A stretch of 64,000 nt of DNA from Sulfitobacter sp. F26169L (GTDB lineage Bacteria > Pseudomonadota > Alphaproteobacteria > Rhodobacterales > Rhodobacteraceae), in contig NZ_JAPMLP010000005.1 of assembly GCF_026410285.1 (NCBI RefSeq), positions 1-64,000 on the forward strand, written 5' to 3'. Shown here one piece after another: positions 1 to 8,079 of this stretch (position 1 is the first letter of the stretch; each line of letters begins with the position of its first letter). The notes beneath the pieces are model-generated. The model did not search any database, was not told where the DNA came from, and was given only the letters and a program-made list of their open reading frames with translations. A program made the position numbers and the translations under genes.

Positions 1-96
1 CCCTTCGTACCGCCAGAGCCGGAACCCTTCGTGCCACCAGAACCGGAGCCCTTCGTGCCACCAGAGCCGGAGCCATTCGTACCGCCGGATTCGGAA
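1..96. repeat. 24-bp tandem repeat array (about 4 copies, continues left)
   Basis: Four consecutive 24-bp units at 1-24, 25-48, 49-72 and 73-96. They differ mainly at third codon positions of the minus-strand frame, so the repeated amino-acid unit GSGSGGTK is kept while the DNA drifts. That pattern supports selection on the encoded peptide. The array is open to the left, so copy number is unknown. Confidence 0.85.
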
Positions 97-239
97 CCAT
101 CATAGTGAGATGCGAGGAACGTGTCATACCACTTCGCAAAGCTGTCCCCCTCAACGCCGCCATTGTGATAGGATTTGGTGCTGCTTGCGCTTTCGACCCC
201 AGTTTCAGCCGCATCAAACGAATTGTATTGCTTTCCCAT
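1..239 (-). CDS. N-terminal part of a GSGSGGTK-repeat protein, cut by the window edge
   Basis: Reading the minus strand from an ATG at 239-237 gives an open frame that never stops before the left edge (79 residues visible). GGAG lies about 6 bases before the ATG. The protein begins MGKQYNSFDAAETG and, after about 50 ordinary residues (ending FAKWYDTFLASHYDGSES), enters perfect octapeptide repeats GSGSGGTK. Such glycine/serine linkers occur in secreted or surface proteins, including calcium-binding repeat proteins, but no export signal or catalytic domain can be seen in this stub. The plus-strand alternative (PFVPPEPE repeats ending at a TAG at 103-105) is the complement of the same repeats and has no visible start. 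I favour the minus strand because it has a start codon, a ribosome site and a non-repetitive N-terminus. Function unknown. Confidence 0.7.
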   Translation of the reverse strand, partial: MGKQYNSFDAAETGVESASSTKSYHNGGVEGDSFAKWYDTFLASHYDGSESGGTNGSGSGGTKGSGSGGTKGSGSGGTK

Positions 240-549
240 ATTTGCTCCAGTTCGATTTCACTTTACGGGAGAGGTCAGGCCGAATCGCGACACTGGCGGT
301 TTATCCCATGATCAAGGTCACAAATTCGTCACATTGTGTCTATAGTTTCAACATAATCTCTAAAATTCGGTTAAATTGCCGATATCCGAGGCTCGCTGAG
401 GAAACAATCGCAGACAAACCCGCCAACAGTATTCAATAAAGAAACGATCGTGAACATCTCGAATCGGAAAATGGACACAGATATGACACATGCGCAGCAC
501 ATCTTCCGGTGCCGTTTCTGTTAGACTTTGACGAAGAATCAGAAGCAGG
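240..549. other. Intergenic region between divergent genes
   Basis: About 310 bases separating the minus-strand repeat protein from the plus-strand kinase-fold gene. The part from 310 to 430 is clearly AT-richer than its surroundings, as expected for divergent promoters. No tRNA, terminator or clear operator was recognised. Confidence 0.4.
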
Positions 550-1587
550 ATGAACTTTTTCATGGGCAAAACTTCAAAACCAAGCGCACGGGAACAAATC
601 GTCGCCGCCGCTGAAAAACATTTTGGTTTAACCGTAAGGAACGTATCGGCCCCCGGCGGGGAGGACCGCGCCAGCCTGTTGCTTGATCTTGGTGAACGGG
701 ACGTATTTGCAACTCTGCGGCCGAACTTTCGGCGCACTCATCTCGAAGCATTTGTACTAACGGAATTGGGCAAGCACTGTGATGACATCCCGCAATGTCT
801 GGGCGTCGCGGGGGAAATCATGTTCCAGACCAATGTTGGCGACCGGCGTCTAAATATTGAAGTTGCCAAGGTTGGCGGTGCAAAACGCGCGGCGATGGCG
901 CAGGACGCGGTATCCGCAATTTTCCGTATCCACAGCGCAGCACGACAGACCGATTTGCACACAATGCTGCCGCATCTTGGCAACAACAAAGAATGGATGG
1001 ATAATTTTGTCGGGGCTGTCCATTTCTTCAGAGATATGCCCGGAGGAATTTCAAAACAGTTCGATGCGGCATCGGTATCTGAATATCTTTCCGGTCACAC
1101 CCGCCAGTTCGTGAAGTGGGACTGTCGCTCCGGAAATGCTGCGATCGATGGCGAGGGCCGATTGCGCTGGTTTGACTTCGAATATTGCGGCATGCGCCAT
1201 GGTGCAGAGGACTTCGCGTGGTTGATCGGGGATGAAGCGTGGCCACTGCGTCCTGATCACATGGTAGATGTGATTATCGATGCCTTCGACCCAACCTGTG
1301 GTCACACGATAGAAGAGTATCTGGACTACCTTTCTGTATATCTGACCTTCCATGTTATCCAGCGAATCAAGCTGATTTCAAAGGAGGCTCAAAAACGCGG
1401 CTGGCTGAGCAAAACACGCATTCGTAAATACGACGATGCGGGTGTTCACCCCGATTTTGCGGCGCAAGCCTGCAATGTGGGGGCCTATTTTTCGGCTCAA
1501 TCCCCCCTCACCGCCCCGTTGACCGCGAATTTCTTGGCCGCTGAAAAGGGATTTTCTTCTATCGCACTCAATCGCAAATCGGCTTGA
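550..1587 (+). CDS. Aminoglycoside phosphotransferase (APH)-fold kinase, substrate unknown
   Basis: A 345-residue cytoplasmic protein with the C-terminal half of the APH/choline-kinase fold. The catalytic loop is read as VKWDCRSGNA at 188-197, with D191 as the likely base and N196 as the metal ligand. The metal-binding DFE/DFG-type motif is WFDFEYCGMRHGAEDFAW, D209. The usual HGD of the loop is replaced by KWDC, so the family is divergent and aminoglycoside resistance should not be assumed. Family members phosphorylate small alcohols, sugars or aminoglycosides. ATG at 550 is preceded by AGAAGCAGG directly abutting it; ATG at 562 is an alternative start. The gene stands alone, followed by a 371-base spacer and the convergent cobF. 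Confidence 0.65.
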   Translation: MNFFMGKTSKPSAREQIVAAAEKHFGLTVRNVSAPGGEDRASLLLDLGERDVFATLRPNFRRTHLEAFVLTELGKHCDDIPQCLGVAGEIMFQTNVGDRRLNIEVAKVGGAKRAAMAQDAVSAIFRIHSAARQTDLHTMLPHLGNNKEWMDNFVGAVHFFRDMPGGISKQFDAASVSEYLSGHTRQFVKWDCRSGNAAIDGEGRLRWFDFEYCGMRHGAEDFAWLIGDEAWPLRPDHMVDVIIDAFDPTCGHTIEEYLDYLSVYLTFHVIQRIKLISKEAQKRGWLSKTRIRKYDDAGVHPDFAAQACNVGAYFSAQSPLTAPLTANFLAAEKGFSSIALNRKSA

Positions 1588-1958
1588 GCTATACGAAGAT
1601 GACAGGCCATGTTGTAGGTTGGTGCTGCGATGGGCAACGTTTAGAACGGGGTATCTGTGTGAGAATCCCTAGCGAAGACCCTCGGCGTGAGCGATCAACG
1701 GCTTCTTAAAACCAAACAGCGGACGCGTTTCATCTGGCCCCCCACTATTGGGTCTTCACGCACATTTATCTGAGGCACATATTGACGCATAGCGTCCATA
1801 ATAAAGTGTCTCATCGCAGCGATTCAGCGTAACCAAGACGGCTAAAAAACGGTGGCACCACCTTGCCGATACCACAGGTGAGTCGTCAAATATTCTAAAA
1901 ACACCTTAGGGGCGTATTAGAAGTCACATCGCTCCTGAACTCACTGAGAATTTTGCCA
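1588..1958. other. Intergenic region between convergent genes
   Basis: A 371-base stretch between the kinase-fold gene and cobF. No open frame with a credible start was seen. A stretch around 1620-1730 has words reminiscent of a cobalamin riboswitch in plus orientation, but the diagnostic B12 box is absent and no gene follows, so it is not called. No strong terminator hairpin is evident. Confidence 0.4.
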
Positions 1959-2696
1959 TTACGTCCGCCTAAGCAGATAAGTATCCATGATCCATCCATG
2001 CTCAGCTCTGGCAGTTTGACGAATAGCCTCGATTTGGTCGGCTGCCTCTGCGAGTGGCCCGTGAAACAACACCTGTTCTTCCATTCCAAGGAAAGCACCC
2101 CACCAGATCAGTAGGCCCTCAGGGTCGAGCGTACGAAAGCTGCACTCACTATCAAGCATCACGACGACCGTCTCGGCACGGGAAGGCCAGCCTTGCGCAC
2201 GCAACTGCCGTCCGGTTGTGATCTGAACAGGCCCTCCCAGAGTGTTCAACGGGATCGCATGCGCCGCCGTAAGCGCCTGTATTGCAGTAATTCCCGGAAC
2301 AATCCGGATTTTCGGTAAAGGGTCCAAACGCTCTGCAATCCGCATTGTACTATCATAGAGAGAGGGATCACCCCAAACCAGCAATGCAACAGGACCACCG
2401 ACAATGGCGTCCTTCAAAGCGTGCTGCCAGCGCAGCGCAATCTCGTCATGCCATGCCGTAACACGCTCGATATAGGGAAGCGACGGATCACGGACGGGAT
2501 ACTCAAACGCAATCACCTTCGCATATGTGCCGCTCGCCGTGACAATCGCGTGCCGAAGCGCGGCCAAATCGTCTTTTCCTGCTCCTTTGGTCGGAACAAG
2601 AATAACGGCCGCGTCGCGCAGCGCCTGCATGCCTTCGCCCGTTACATGCAGCGGACTGCCTGTACCGATCCCGATCAACCAAAGGTTTTCAATCAT
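1959..2696 (-). CDS. cobF: Precorrin-6A synthase (deacetylating) CobF
   Basis: 245 residues, the usual CobF length. The protein opens with the SAM-dependent tetrapyrrole methylase signature IENLWLIGIGTGSP and keeps the later glycine-rich binding segment ALLVWGDPSLYDSTMRI and the PGITAIQALTAAHAIPL segment typical of this fold. CobF methylates C1 of precorrin-5 and releases acetate, giving precorrin-6A in the oxygen-dependent pathway. It is the last gene of the short riboswitch-controlled unit cbiM-cobF, 57 bases behind cbiM, with a perfect hairpin between them. Its placement away from the main run is consistent with its being an aerobic-pathway-specific enzyme. Confidence 0.93.
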   Translation of the reverse strand: MIENLWLIGIGTGSPLHVTGEGMQALRDAAVILVPTKGAGKDDLAALRHAIVTASGTYAKVIAFEYPVRDPSLPYIERVTAWHDEIALRWQHALKDAIVGGPVALLVWGDPSLYDSTMRIAERLDPLPKIRIVPGITAIQALTAAHAIPLNTLGGPVQITTGRQLRAQGWPSRAETVVVMLDSECSFRTLDPEGLLIWWGAFLGMEEQVLFHGPLAEAADQIEAIRQTARAEHGWIMDTYLLRRT

Positions 2697-2710
2697 AGTA
2701 TCATTCCATG

Positions 2711-2742
2711 CATCTTCGGGCCTACTTATCGGCCCGAAGATG
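2711..2742 (-). promoter_or_regulatory. Perfect 12-bp stem-loop between cbiM and cobF
   Basis: CATCTTCGGGCC (2711-2722) and its exact reverse complement GGCCCGAAGATG (2731-2742) surround an 8-base loop. It lies in the 57-base gap after the cbiM stop codon. On the minus strand no U-run follows and cobF starts about 15 bases beyond it, so a full Rho-independent terminator is unlikely. An attenuating or mRNA-stabilising role for the upstream cbiM transcript is inferred. Confidence 0.7.
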
Positions 2743-2753
2743 GGGTCAACGGC

Positions 2754-3431
2754 TCAAGCCGCGTTATAAAGACGATGTGTCAGGAACCCTGTTCCACGTC
2801 CGTCGCGCAGTGCTTTTGCGCCTGCCAGAACGGCAAGGTCAGCAATAGGTTCAATCAAAACTACCAACATGTAAGCGGCACCAAAGGTCAGAACCGCGCT
2901 CAGATTGTCTGCGCCAACGCCTTGACCATAGATGGCCCAGAACGCGACCCATCCAACAACCCCGCCTTGATAGACAGCTGACATCTTCAACACCTCCACA
3001 TAACGCAGATCGACATAAGCCTGAGCCTGCGGGATCATACGGCGCGCCAAGGCATCAATGGCAAACAGCGGGACCAAGAGCGTCGTCACGTTGACGAAGA
3101 ACATCGGCATATCAGAGGGTGCAAAAAACATGCCTTGCACCAAAAGACCCAGCGTCAAGCCAAGTGCGGCAGGCGCCGAGCCAAGTAATAAGAACAGCGT
3201 TGTCCCGAGGATGAAATGCACCTCCGACACGCCCACGGCGAAATGTGGCATGACCTCAAAGAAGATGAACACCCCGATGGTGGCCAAAACTGTTCGCGCT
3301 GCGAAAGAGACGACATCGTGCTGCCTCAGATCATCCGCGATCAGTTTGAACGAATAGCCCGCCGCAGCAGCAGCCGTGCCATAAGCAAAAACCATTTTTG
3401 CGCCATCCACGACGCCCGGTTCGATATGCAT
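2754..3431 (-). CDS. cbiM: CbiM-type energy-coupling-factor cobalt transporter component
   Basis: 225 residues starting MHIEPGVVDGAKM. The N-terminal Met-His-Ile segment is the hallmark of CbiM/NikM, whose N-terminus enters the metal site. The rest is a polytopic membrane protein with hydrophobic segments such as TVLATIGVFIFFEVMPHF and ALGLTLGLLVQGMFFAP. Family role: substrate-binding membrane component for cobalt uptake. The start at 3431 is preceded by AAAGGA. A longer in-frame reading to 3578 would run into the cobalamin riboswitch and is rejected. No CbiN, CbiQ or CbiO partner is nearby, so it either works alone or uses components encoded elsewhere. The riboswitch directly upstream ties cobalt import to the cobalamin level. 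Confidence 0.88.
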   Translation of the reverse strand: MHIEPGVVDGAKMVFAYGTAAAAAGYSFKLIADDLRQHDVVSFAARTVLATIGVFIFFEVMPHFAVGVSEVHFILGTTLFLLLGSAPAALGLTLGLLVQGMFFAPSDMPMFFVNVTTLLVPLFAIDALARRMIPQAQAYVDLRYVEVLKMSAVYQGGVVGWVAFWAIYGQGVGADNLSAVLTFGAAYMLVVLIEPIADLAVLAGAKALRDGRGTGFLTHRLYNAA

Positions 3432-3499
3432 AGTAATAGTCCTTTCTCGTACCGCCCCACCGGCGGCGTTGGGTTGATGAAGGCAATAAACCTTCGGTT

Positions 3500-3662
3500 T
3501 CACGGCAGGTCTCCTGACTTGCGGATCAATGCGCGCGGGCCCTTCCCGGCTGTGAGGCCAGTGGTCTTGCCGTTGCACTCACCGCTTACAGTTGCGGGGG
3601 CAGTTCGGGCCTTTCACCCTATTCCCTTTCAAGCCACAGATGTGGCACCGTGTTTTCAGGTT
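3500..3662 (-). promoter_or_regulatory. Cobalamin riboswitch upstream of cbiM-cobF
   Basis: Read on the minus strand, the order of conserved blocks is GAAAGGGAATAGGGTGAAA, then CTGCCCCCGCAACTGTAAGC, then ACCACTGG, CCGGGAAGG and finally the B12 box TCAGGAGACCTGCC (complement of 3504-3517). This is the classical adenosylcobalamin aptamer. It ends about 70 bases before the cbiM start, leaving room for an expression platform. It lies only about 30 bases beyond the cobA stop, so it also separates the cobA transcript from the cbiM unit. Expected effect: cobalamin binding represses cbiM and cobF. Confidence 0.95.
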
Positions 3663-3689
3663 ACGCAGATGCAGTTCGCACTGCAAAAG

Positions 3690-4418
3690 CTAAACCATCT
3701 CTTCGTCCGCAAGCGGACCGTAAAGGATCAGCGCTGCCGCTTCCCCAATCTCGTTACCCAGCTGTTCGGCCAGCGCCGCAACACTCATGCGTGTGAGCCG
3801 CTGATCAGGCCCGCTGATGTCTTCGGCCAACAATGCGGGGGTATCTGCGGGTAAACCATGCGAATGCAACGCCGCATAGAGCTTCGGAAATGTACGCTTT
3901 CCCATAAAGACAACGGTCGATGCCGTCGGATCAGCCAGCGCAACCATGTTCATATCCTCTGGCAATTTGCCGCTGACGTCATGGCCAGTTACAAACTGCA
4001 CGCGTCGCGCAGTTAGACGGCGGGTGAGCGGAATACCCGCAGCCGCCGCAGCCGCGATAGCCGAAGGCACACCGGGAATAATCTCGTAGGGAATGCCTGC
4101 GGCGCGCAAAGCGACCAACTCTTCCTCCAACCGTCCGAACAGCCCCCCGTCGCCGGATTTAAGCCGCACAACACGCTCGTTGATCTGCGCATGCTCTACC
4201 AGAAGGCGGCTCACGTGATCCTGCCTTGGAGAGGCCCGCCCCGCCCGTTTGCCTACTCCAATCAGATCCGCACCGCTGCGCGCATGGCTCAGGATCGGAC
4301 CAGAGGAGAGATCGTCAAAGAGCACCGCATCGGCACGGCGCAATCTGTCCACAGCCTTGAGCGTGAGCAACTCGGGGTCGCCTGGACCAGAGCCTACGAA
4401 GCTGACAAAGCCGGTCAT
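3690..4418 (-). CDS. cobA: Uroporphyrinogen-III C-methyltransferase CobA (SUMT)
   Basis: 242 residues, a single-domain SUMT without the CysG oxidase/chelatase part. Opens GFVSFVGSGPGDPELLTLKA, the methylase superfamily loop, and carries VRLKSGDGGLFGRLEEE and the EIIPGVPSAIAAAAAAGIPLT segment specific for SUMT. It transfers two methyl groups from SAM to C2 and C7 of uroporphyrinogen III, giving precorrin-2, the entry point to B12 and siroheme. Its ATG overlaps the cobB stop by 4 bases (4415-4418), so the two are translationally coupled. It is the last gene of the minus-strand run before the cbiM riboswitch. Confidence 0.94.
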   Translation of the reverse strand: MTGFVSFVGSGPGDPELLTLKAVDRLRRADAVLFDDLSSGPILSHARSGADLIGVGKRAGRASPRQDHVSRLLVEHAQINERVVRLKSGDGGLFGRLEEELVALRAAGIPYEIIPGVPSAIAAAAAAGIPLTRRLTARRVQFVTGHDVSGKLPEDMNMVALADPTASTVVFMGKRTFPKLYAALHSHGLPADTPALLAEDISGPDQRLTRMSVAALAEQLGNEIGEAAALILYGPLADEEMV

Positions 4419-5731
4419 GCCTCCTCCGCCGTGATGAGGTGGAAGAACGTGCCTGACACGTTGCCGCGAATCGAGCCTGTCTCGGGCACAGGGTTGCCAT
4501 CTGCATCACCCACGTCAGCAAGCGGCGCGTCGGGTTGCTCCAGAATGGTGGAATAGTGATATTCATGCCCCCGCAGGCGCGCGCCCGCCGGATGCCCACC
4601 CGCCAAGGGGGACAGAAGCCTTGCCTGACGGTAGCCCAGATGGAATTTCCGCTTCTCGAAGCTGGTCACAAGTCCCAAAAGCCCCGCCATTGCGTGGCGC
4701 TGCCCCGCTTTGTCAATTAGCGCATCGCCAAGCGCCATGTAGCCACCACACTCCCCATGTACGGGGCGCGTTTCAGCATGGTGTCGAAGACCAGCCATGA
4801 AGGTCTGCGCCGCCGCCAGCTTGCCCGCGTGCAATTCAGGATAGCCGCCGGGCAACCAGACGAGATCGGCACTCGGGTCGGGTGCCTCATCCGCCAGAGG
4901 CGAGAACGGGACAACTTCGGCCCCCGCATCGCGCCAGCCTTTGACAAGATGTGGATAGGTAAAGGAAAATGCCGCATCGCGCGCCAATGCGATCCGCTGT
5001 GCAGGGGGAGTTGGCAATGCACCGCCCGAAGGGAGCCCCCCGCCACCAGCCGCCGCCCTGAGCGCCGCCAGATCGACATGTTCGCGCAGGAATTCCGCGT
5101 AGCCCACGATTGCTGCCTCAAGGTCAGGATGCTCGACTGCCTGAACGAGACCCAGATGCCGCTCTGGCAATGCCAGATCACCACGCCGCGGCAGTGCGCC
5201 CAGCACGTTGATCCCCGCCTGCTCCATCCCCAGCGAGGCAAGCCGCGCATGTCGCGGGGAAGCCACACGGTTCAGGATCACGCCCGCAAAAGGTACATCC
5301 GGGTTATACATCTTGAAACCCAGCGCCACCGCCGCCGCAGATTGCGCCTGCCCGCTGACATCGACGACCAGAACCACGGGCCATCCCATACGCGCTGCTG
5401 TCTCGGCACTGGAGCCAAATCCACTCTGCCCGCGCGTGGCGACCCCGTCATACAGGCCCATCGATCCTTCAGCGATGCACAGATCGGCACCCTGTGCCTG
5501 CGACGCGATTGCGTTCAGTAAACCATCGCCCATCGCCCATGTATCAATGTTAAACGACGCACGCCCCGATGCCACCAAGTGAAACGCAGGATCGATGTAG
5601 TCAGGACCTGATTTGAACGGCTGCACGCACAATCCGTCATCTGCCAACGCCCGCAATAGGCCCAACATCACAGTCGTCTTGCCCGTACCTGACGAGGGCG
5701 CAGAGATCAAAAGACCCGGTATTTTATTCAT
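4415..5731 (-). CDS. cobB: Hydrogenobyrinic acid a,c-diamide synthase CobB
   Basis: 438 residues. N-terminal P-loop [11 protein letters not shown] (10-20) of the DTBS-like ATPase domain, then a C-terminal class I glutamine amidotransferase domain with the nucleophile motif [11 protein letters not shown]. The enzyme amidates the a and c side chains of hydrogenobyrinic acid using glutamine and ATP, making the substrate of cobaltochelatase. Start chosen at 5731 ([12 protein letters not shown]) because it puts the P-loop at its usual place; an upstream ATG at 5851 would overlap cobM deeply. The start overlaps the cobM stop (5724) by 8 bases. Confidence 0.93.
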   Translation of the reverse strand: MNKIPGLLISAPSSGTGKTTVMLGLLRALADDGLCVQPFKSGPDYIDPAFHLVASGRASFNIDTWAMGDGLLNAIASQAQGADLCIAEGSMGLYDGVATRGQSGFGSSAETAARMGWPVVLVVDVSGQAQSAAAVALGFKMYNPDVPFAGVILNRVASPRHARLASLGMEQAGINVLGALPRRGDLALPERHLGLVQAVEHPDLEAAIVGYAEFLREHVDLAALRAAAGGGGLPSGGALPTPPAQRIALARDAAFSFTYPHLVKGWRDAGAEVVPFSPLADEAPDPSADLVWLPGGYPELHAGKLAAAQTFMAGLRHHAETRPVHGECGGYMALGDALIDKAGQRHAMAGLLGLVTSFEKRKFHLGYRQARLLSPLAGGHPAGARLRGHEYHYSTILEQPDAPLADVGDADGNPVPETGSIRGNVSGTFFHLITAEEA

Positions 5732-6518
5732 CTTTATCACTCCAGTTTGCCCAAGGGCTGCCCGCAGTTTGCGGGCGGTAACGACGGTCATAATCGGTGG
5801 CATAGAGACAACTGTCGTCAAACCCCTCCGCTCCCAAAGCGGGCCCGACAAGGATCAGCGCTGTGCGCGTAATCGCGGCATCCAGACGCCCTTCGATATC
5901 TGCCAGCGTGCCGCGAATGATCTGCTCATCAGGCCAACTGGCGCGAAATACGATAGCGACAGGGCAATCCGCACCGTACGCAGGCGTCAAAGATTGCGTC
6001 ACATGCGCCAGGTTCTGGACCGACAGGTGAATGGCCAAGGTCGCACCCGTGGCTGCAAAATTTGCCAACGTCTCGCCCTCGGGCATTGAGCTGGCCCGTC
6101 CTGGCGTGCGTGTCAGCACCACAGATTGCGACAACCCCGGCAAGGTCAGTTCGGAGCCCAAAGCAGCTGCGGCAGCGGCGAAAGATGGCACACCCGGCGT
6201 AACCGAGACGGGGATATCCAGCGCGCGCAGACGGCGCATCTGCTCCCCCATCGCAGACCACACCGAAAGATCGCCCGAGTGAAGCCGCGCAACATCGTGG
6301 CCCTCATCCTGTGCGCGCTGCATCTCAGAGATGATAGCATCCAAATCCATCGACGCTGTGTTTACAATACGCGCACCTGTCGGACAGTGGCCAAGGATCG
6401 CTTCGGGTACCAGCGACCCCGCGTATAGGCAAACAGGACAGGATGCGATCAGATCGCGGCCCCGCAGCGTCAAGAGATCCGGCGCACCCGGACCTGCACC
6501 AATAAAGTGAACCGTCAT
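5724..6518 (-). CDS. cobM: Precorrin-4 C11-methyltransferase CobM
   Basis: 264 residues starting [20 protein letters not shown], the characteristic CobM/CbiF N-terminus. It has the [20 protein letters not shown] segment and the [20 protein letters not shown] motif. It methylates C11 of precorrin-4 with SAM to give precorrin-5. Start set at 6518: the nine residues further upstream are not family-like, and 6518 gives a 4-base overlap with the cobE stop at 6515. Member of the minus-strand operon. Confidence 0.94.
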   Translation of the reverse strand: MTVHFIGAGPGAPDLLTLRGRDLIASCPVCLYAGSLVPEAILGHCPTGARIVNTASMDLDAIISEMQRAQDEGHDVARLHSGDLSVWSAMGEQMRRLRALDIPVSVTPGVPSFAAAAAALGSELTLPGLSQSVVLTRTPGRASSMPEGETLANFAATGATLAIHLSVQNLAHVTQSLTPAYGADCPVAIVFRASWPDEQIIRGTLADIEGRLDAAITRTALILVGPALGAEGFDDSCLYATDYDRRYRPQTAGSPWANWSDKDE

Positions 6519-6883
6519 TTTCCATGTCCTTGTGCAAAAGCGCATGTTGCCATGCGATCAGGTGAGATGTGCCGCTGTCCCAGCAGGCGTCCGTTTGGGC
6601 CAACCGCTGCCAATGCCGCAGCTTCGGCCACGCTGCCAGTGCCGTAGGCGGCCTGAGATGTTGGCGAATGTGTTAAAGTGCTCTGGGCGCGCAATTGCGC
6701 AAGCGGCACAGCTGTTACCGACAACGCCAGCTCATCTGCCAAGGCACGCAAAGCGGCACTCTCTTCCTTGCCTGCTGCTGTCGCCAGAATGTCTGGCAAC
6801 CTCTCTTGGCACGCCAGCAACAGCGCCGTGCGCAGACTGTTCAAATCCGCATCAACCCGAAACCCCAGCCCCGCCACGATCAT
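6515..6883 (-). CDS. cobE: Cobalamin biosynthesis protein CobE
   Basis: 122 residues, matching the C-terminal domain of CbiG (CobE/GbiG family): [20 protein letters not shown] at the start and [24 protein letters not shown] in the middle. CobE is required in the aerobic pathway, but its exact step is poorly defined. The start at 6883 forms an ATGA overlap with the cobL stop (6880-6882). An ATG five codons upstream (6898) is an alternative. Its position between cobL and cobM matches other Rhodobacterales clusters. Confidence 0.88.
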   Translation of the reverse strand: MIVAGLGFRVDADLNSLRTALLLACQERLPDILATAAGKEESAALRALADELALSVTAVPLAQLRAQSTLTHSPTSQAAYGTGSVAEAAALAAVGPNGRLLGQRHISPDRMATCAFAQGHGK

Positions 6884-8079
6884 AATACCGCACTCCATTG
6901 CACCAGGGGATAGCTGGATTTCCAGCCACGCAACTTGCCCAGCGGTGCCGCCTGCGCCAGTTCGATCCGCAGCAAATCCCCCCCTAAACGGGCATGGGTT
7001 TGGGCGAGCAGCGCCTCGCTTTCAAGCGTCACCGCATTGGCCACGATCCGCGTGCCAGCAGGCAAATGCACCTCAAGCCATTCCAAAAGCGCGAACGACA
7101 AACCACCCCCGACAAAAACCACATCAGGCGGCGTCAACCCTTCCAACGCGTCAGGCGCCACACCTTGCACGACGTGAAGCCTGTCCACCCCCAGCGTCGC
7201 GGCATTCTGCACAATCCTTGCGGCACGATCCGCGCGCGGCTCGATGCAGGTTGCCGATAAAGACATATCGGTCAAAAGCCATTCAATCCCAACGGAGCCA
7301 GACCCACCGCCGATGTCCCACAAATGCTCGAACGGGCGCGGCGCCAAGGCCGAAAGGGTCAGCGCGCGCACCGGACGCTTGGTCATCTGGCCATCGCTCT
7401 CGAACCATACGTCAGGTCGCCCGGAGGCACGCGGCAGCACGGCGCCCTGTCCCGTAACCTCAAGGGCCACACAAACAGGGTGGGCAAATTCCGTTTCGGG
7501 CAGCGTGCTTGCGATAGCGTTGGTTTGGCGCGCACGCGGCCCACCTACTGCCTCGAAAACTGTCAGAGAACTATCCCCGAAACCGCTCTCGCACAGGTAG
7601 GCGGCCAGCGCATGCACCGCCGCCCCCTCGCGCAGCAAGACGATCATGCGCACACCACAGGCCAATTCGGGGCGCAAGCGGGTCAAAGGCGCTGCATGAA
7701 GCCCGAAACATTCCGTCTGCTCCAGAGGCCACCCCATGCGCGCAGCAACCAGCGAAAAGGTAGAAGGGCCCGGCAGCGCCACCCATTCGTCCGGCTCAAG
7801 AAGCCGTGTAATGCTGCTGCCGGCCCCGAACCAGAACGGGTCACCCGACGCCAGCACCACCACACGCCGTCCGCGCAGTGCGATCAACCGCGCAATACCG
7901 TCGGCAAATGGCACCGGCCATGCGATCTGTTCCGCATCCACATCAGGCAGCAGCGACAGGTGCCTTGCAGGCCCCATCACGATTTCCGCCGTATCAAGCG
8001 CGGCAAGGCTTGCGCGCGAGAGGCCCTCCGGCGCATCTTCGCCCAACCCTACGATGGTCAACCAAGGAATCTCAGACAT
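6880..8079 (-). CDS. cobL: Precorrin-6Y C5,15-methyltransferase (decarboxylating) CobL
   Basis: 399 residues, a two-domain fusion. The N-terminal methylase (WLTIVGLGEDAPEGLSRASL; VVVLASGDPFWFGAGSSI) corresponds to CbiE. The C-terminal Rossmann methyltransferase (LWDIGGGSGSVGIEWL, about residue 250) corresponds to CbiT. Together they methylate C5 and C15 and decarboxylate the C12 acetate, giving precorrin-8X. The start at 8079 (MSEIPWLTIVG) lies in the tetranucleotide CATG that also carries the plus-strand start of cobK. The longer reading to 8427 would lie entirely antisense to cobK and looks non-coding. AGAAGG precedes the start. Confidence 0.93.
   Translation of the reverse strand: MSEIPWLTIVGLGEDAPEGLSRASLAALDTAEIVMGPARHLSLLPDVDAEQIAWPVPFADGIARLIALRGRRVVVLASGDPFWFGAGSSITRLLEPDEWVALPGPSTFSLVAARMGWPLEQTECFGLHAAPLTRLRPELACGVRMIVLLREGAAVHALAAYLCESGFGDSSLTVFEAVGGPRARQTNAIASTLPETEFAHPVCVALEVTGQGAVLPRASGRPDVWFESDGQMTKRPVRALTLSALAPRPFEHLWDIGGGSGSVGIEWLLTDMSLSATCIEPRADRAARIVQNAATLGVDRLHVVQGVAPDALEGLTPPDVVFVGGGLSFALLEWLEVHLPAGTRIVANAVTLESEALLAQTHARLGGDLLRIELAQAAPLGKLRGWKSSYPLVQWSAVL

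Noticed and set aside
1..105. Plus-strand proline-rich reading frame (PFVPPEPE repeats) ending at a TAG at 103-105
   Set aside because: It is the complement of the minus-strand GSGSGGTK repeats. The minus frame has a start codon, ribosome site and non-repetitive N-terminus, while the plus frame has no visible start.
1600..1760. Possible third cobalamin riboswitch in plus orientation
   Set aside because: Some words (GAACGGGG, GTGTGAGAATCC) resemble the aptamer, but the B12 box and the CCACTGG block are missing and no gene follows on that strand.
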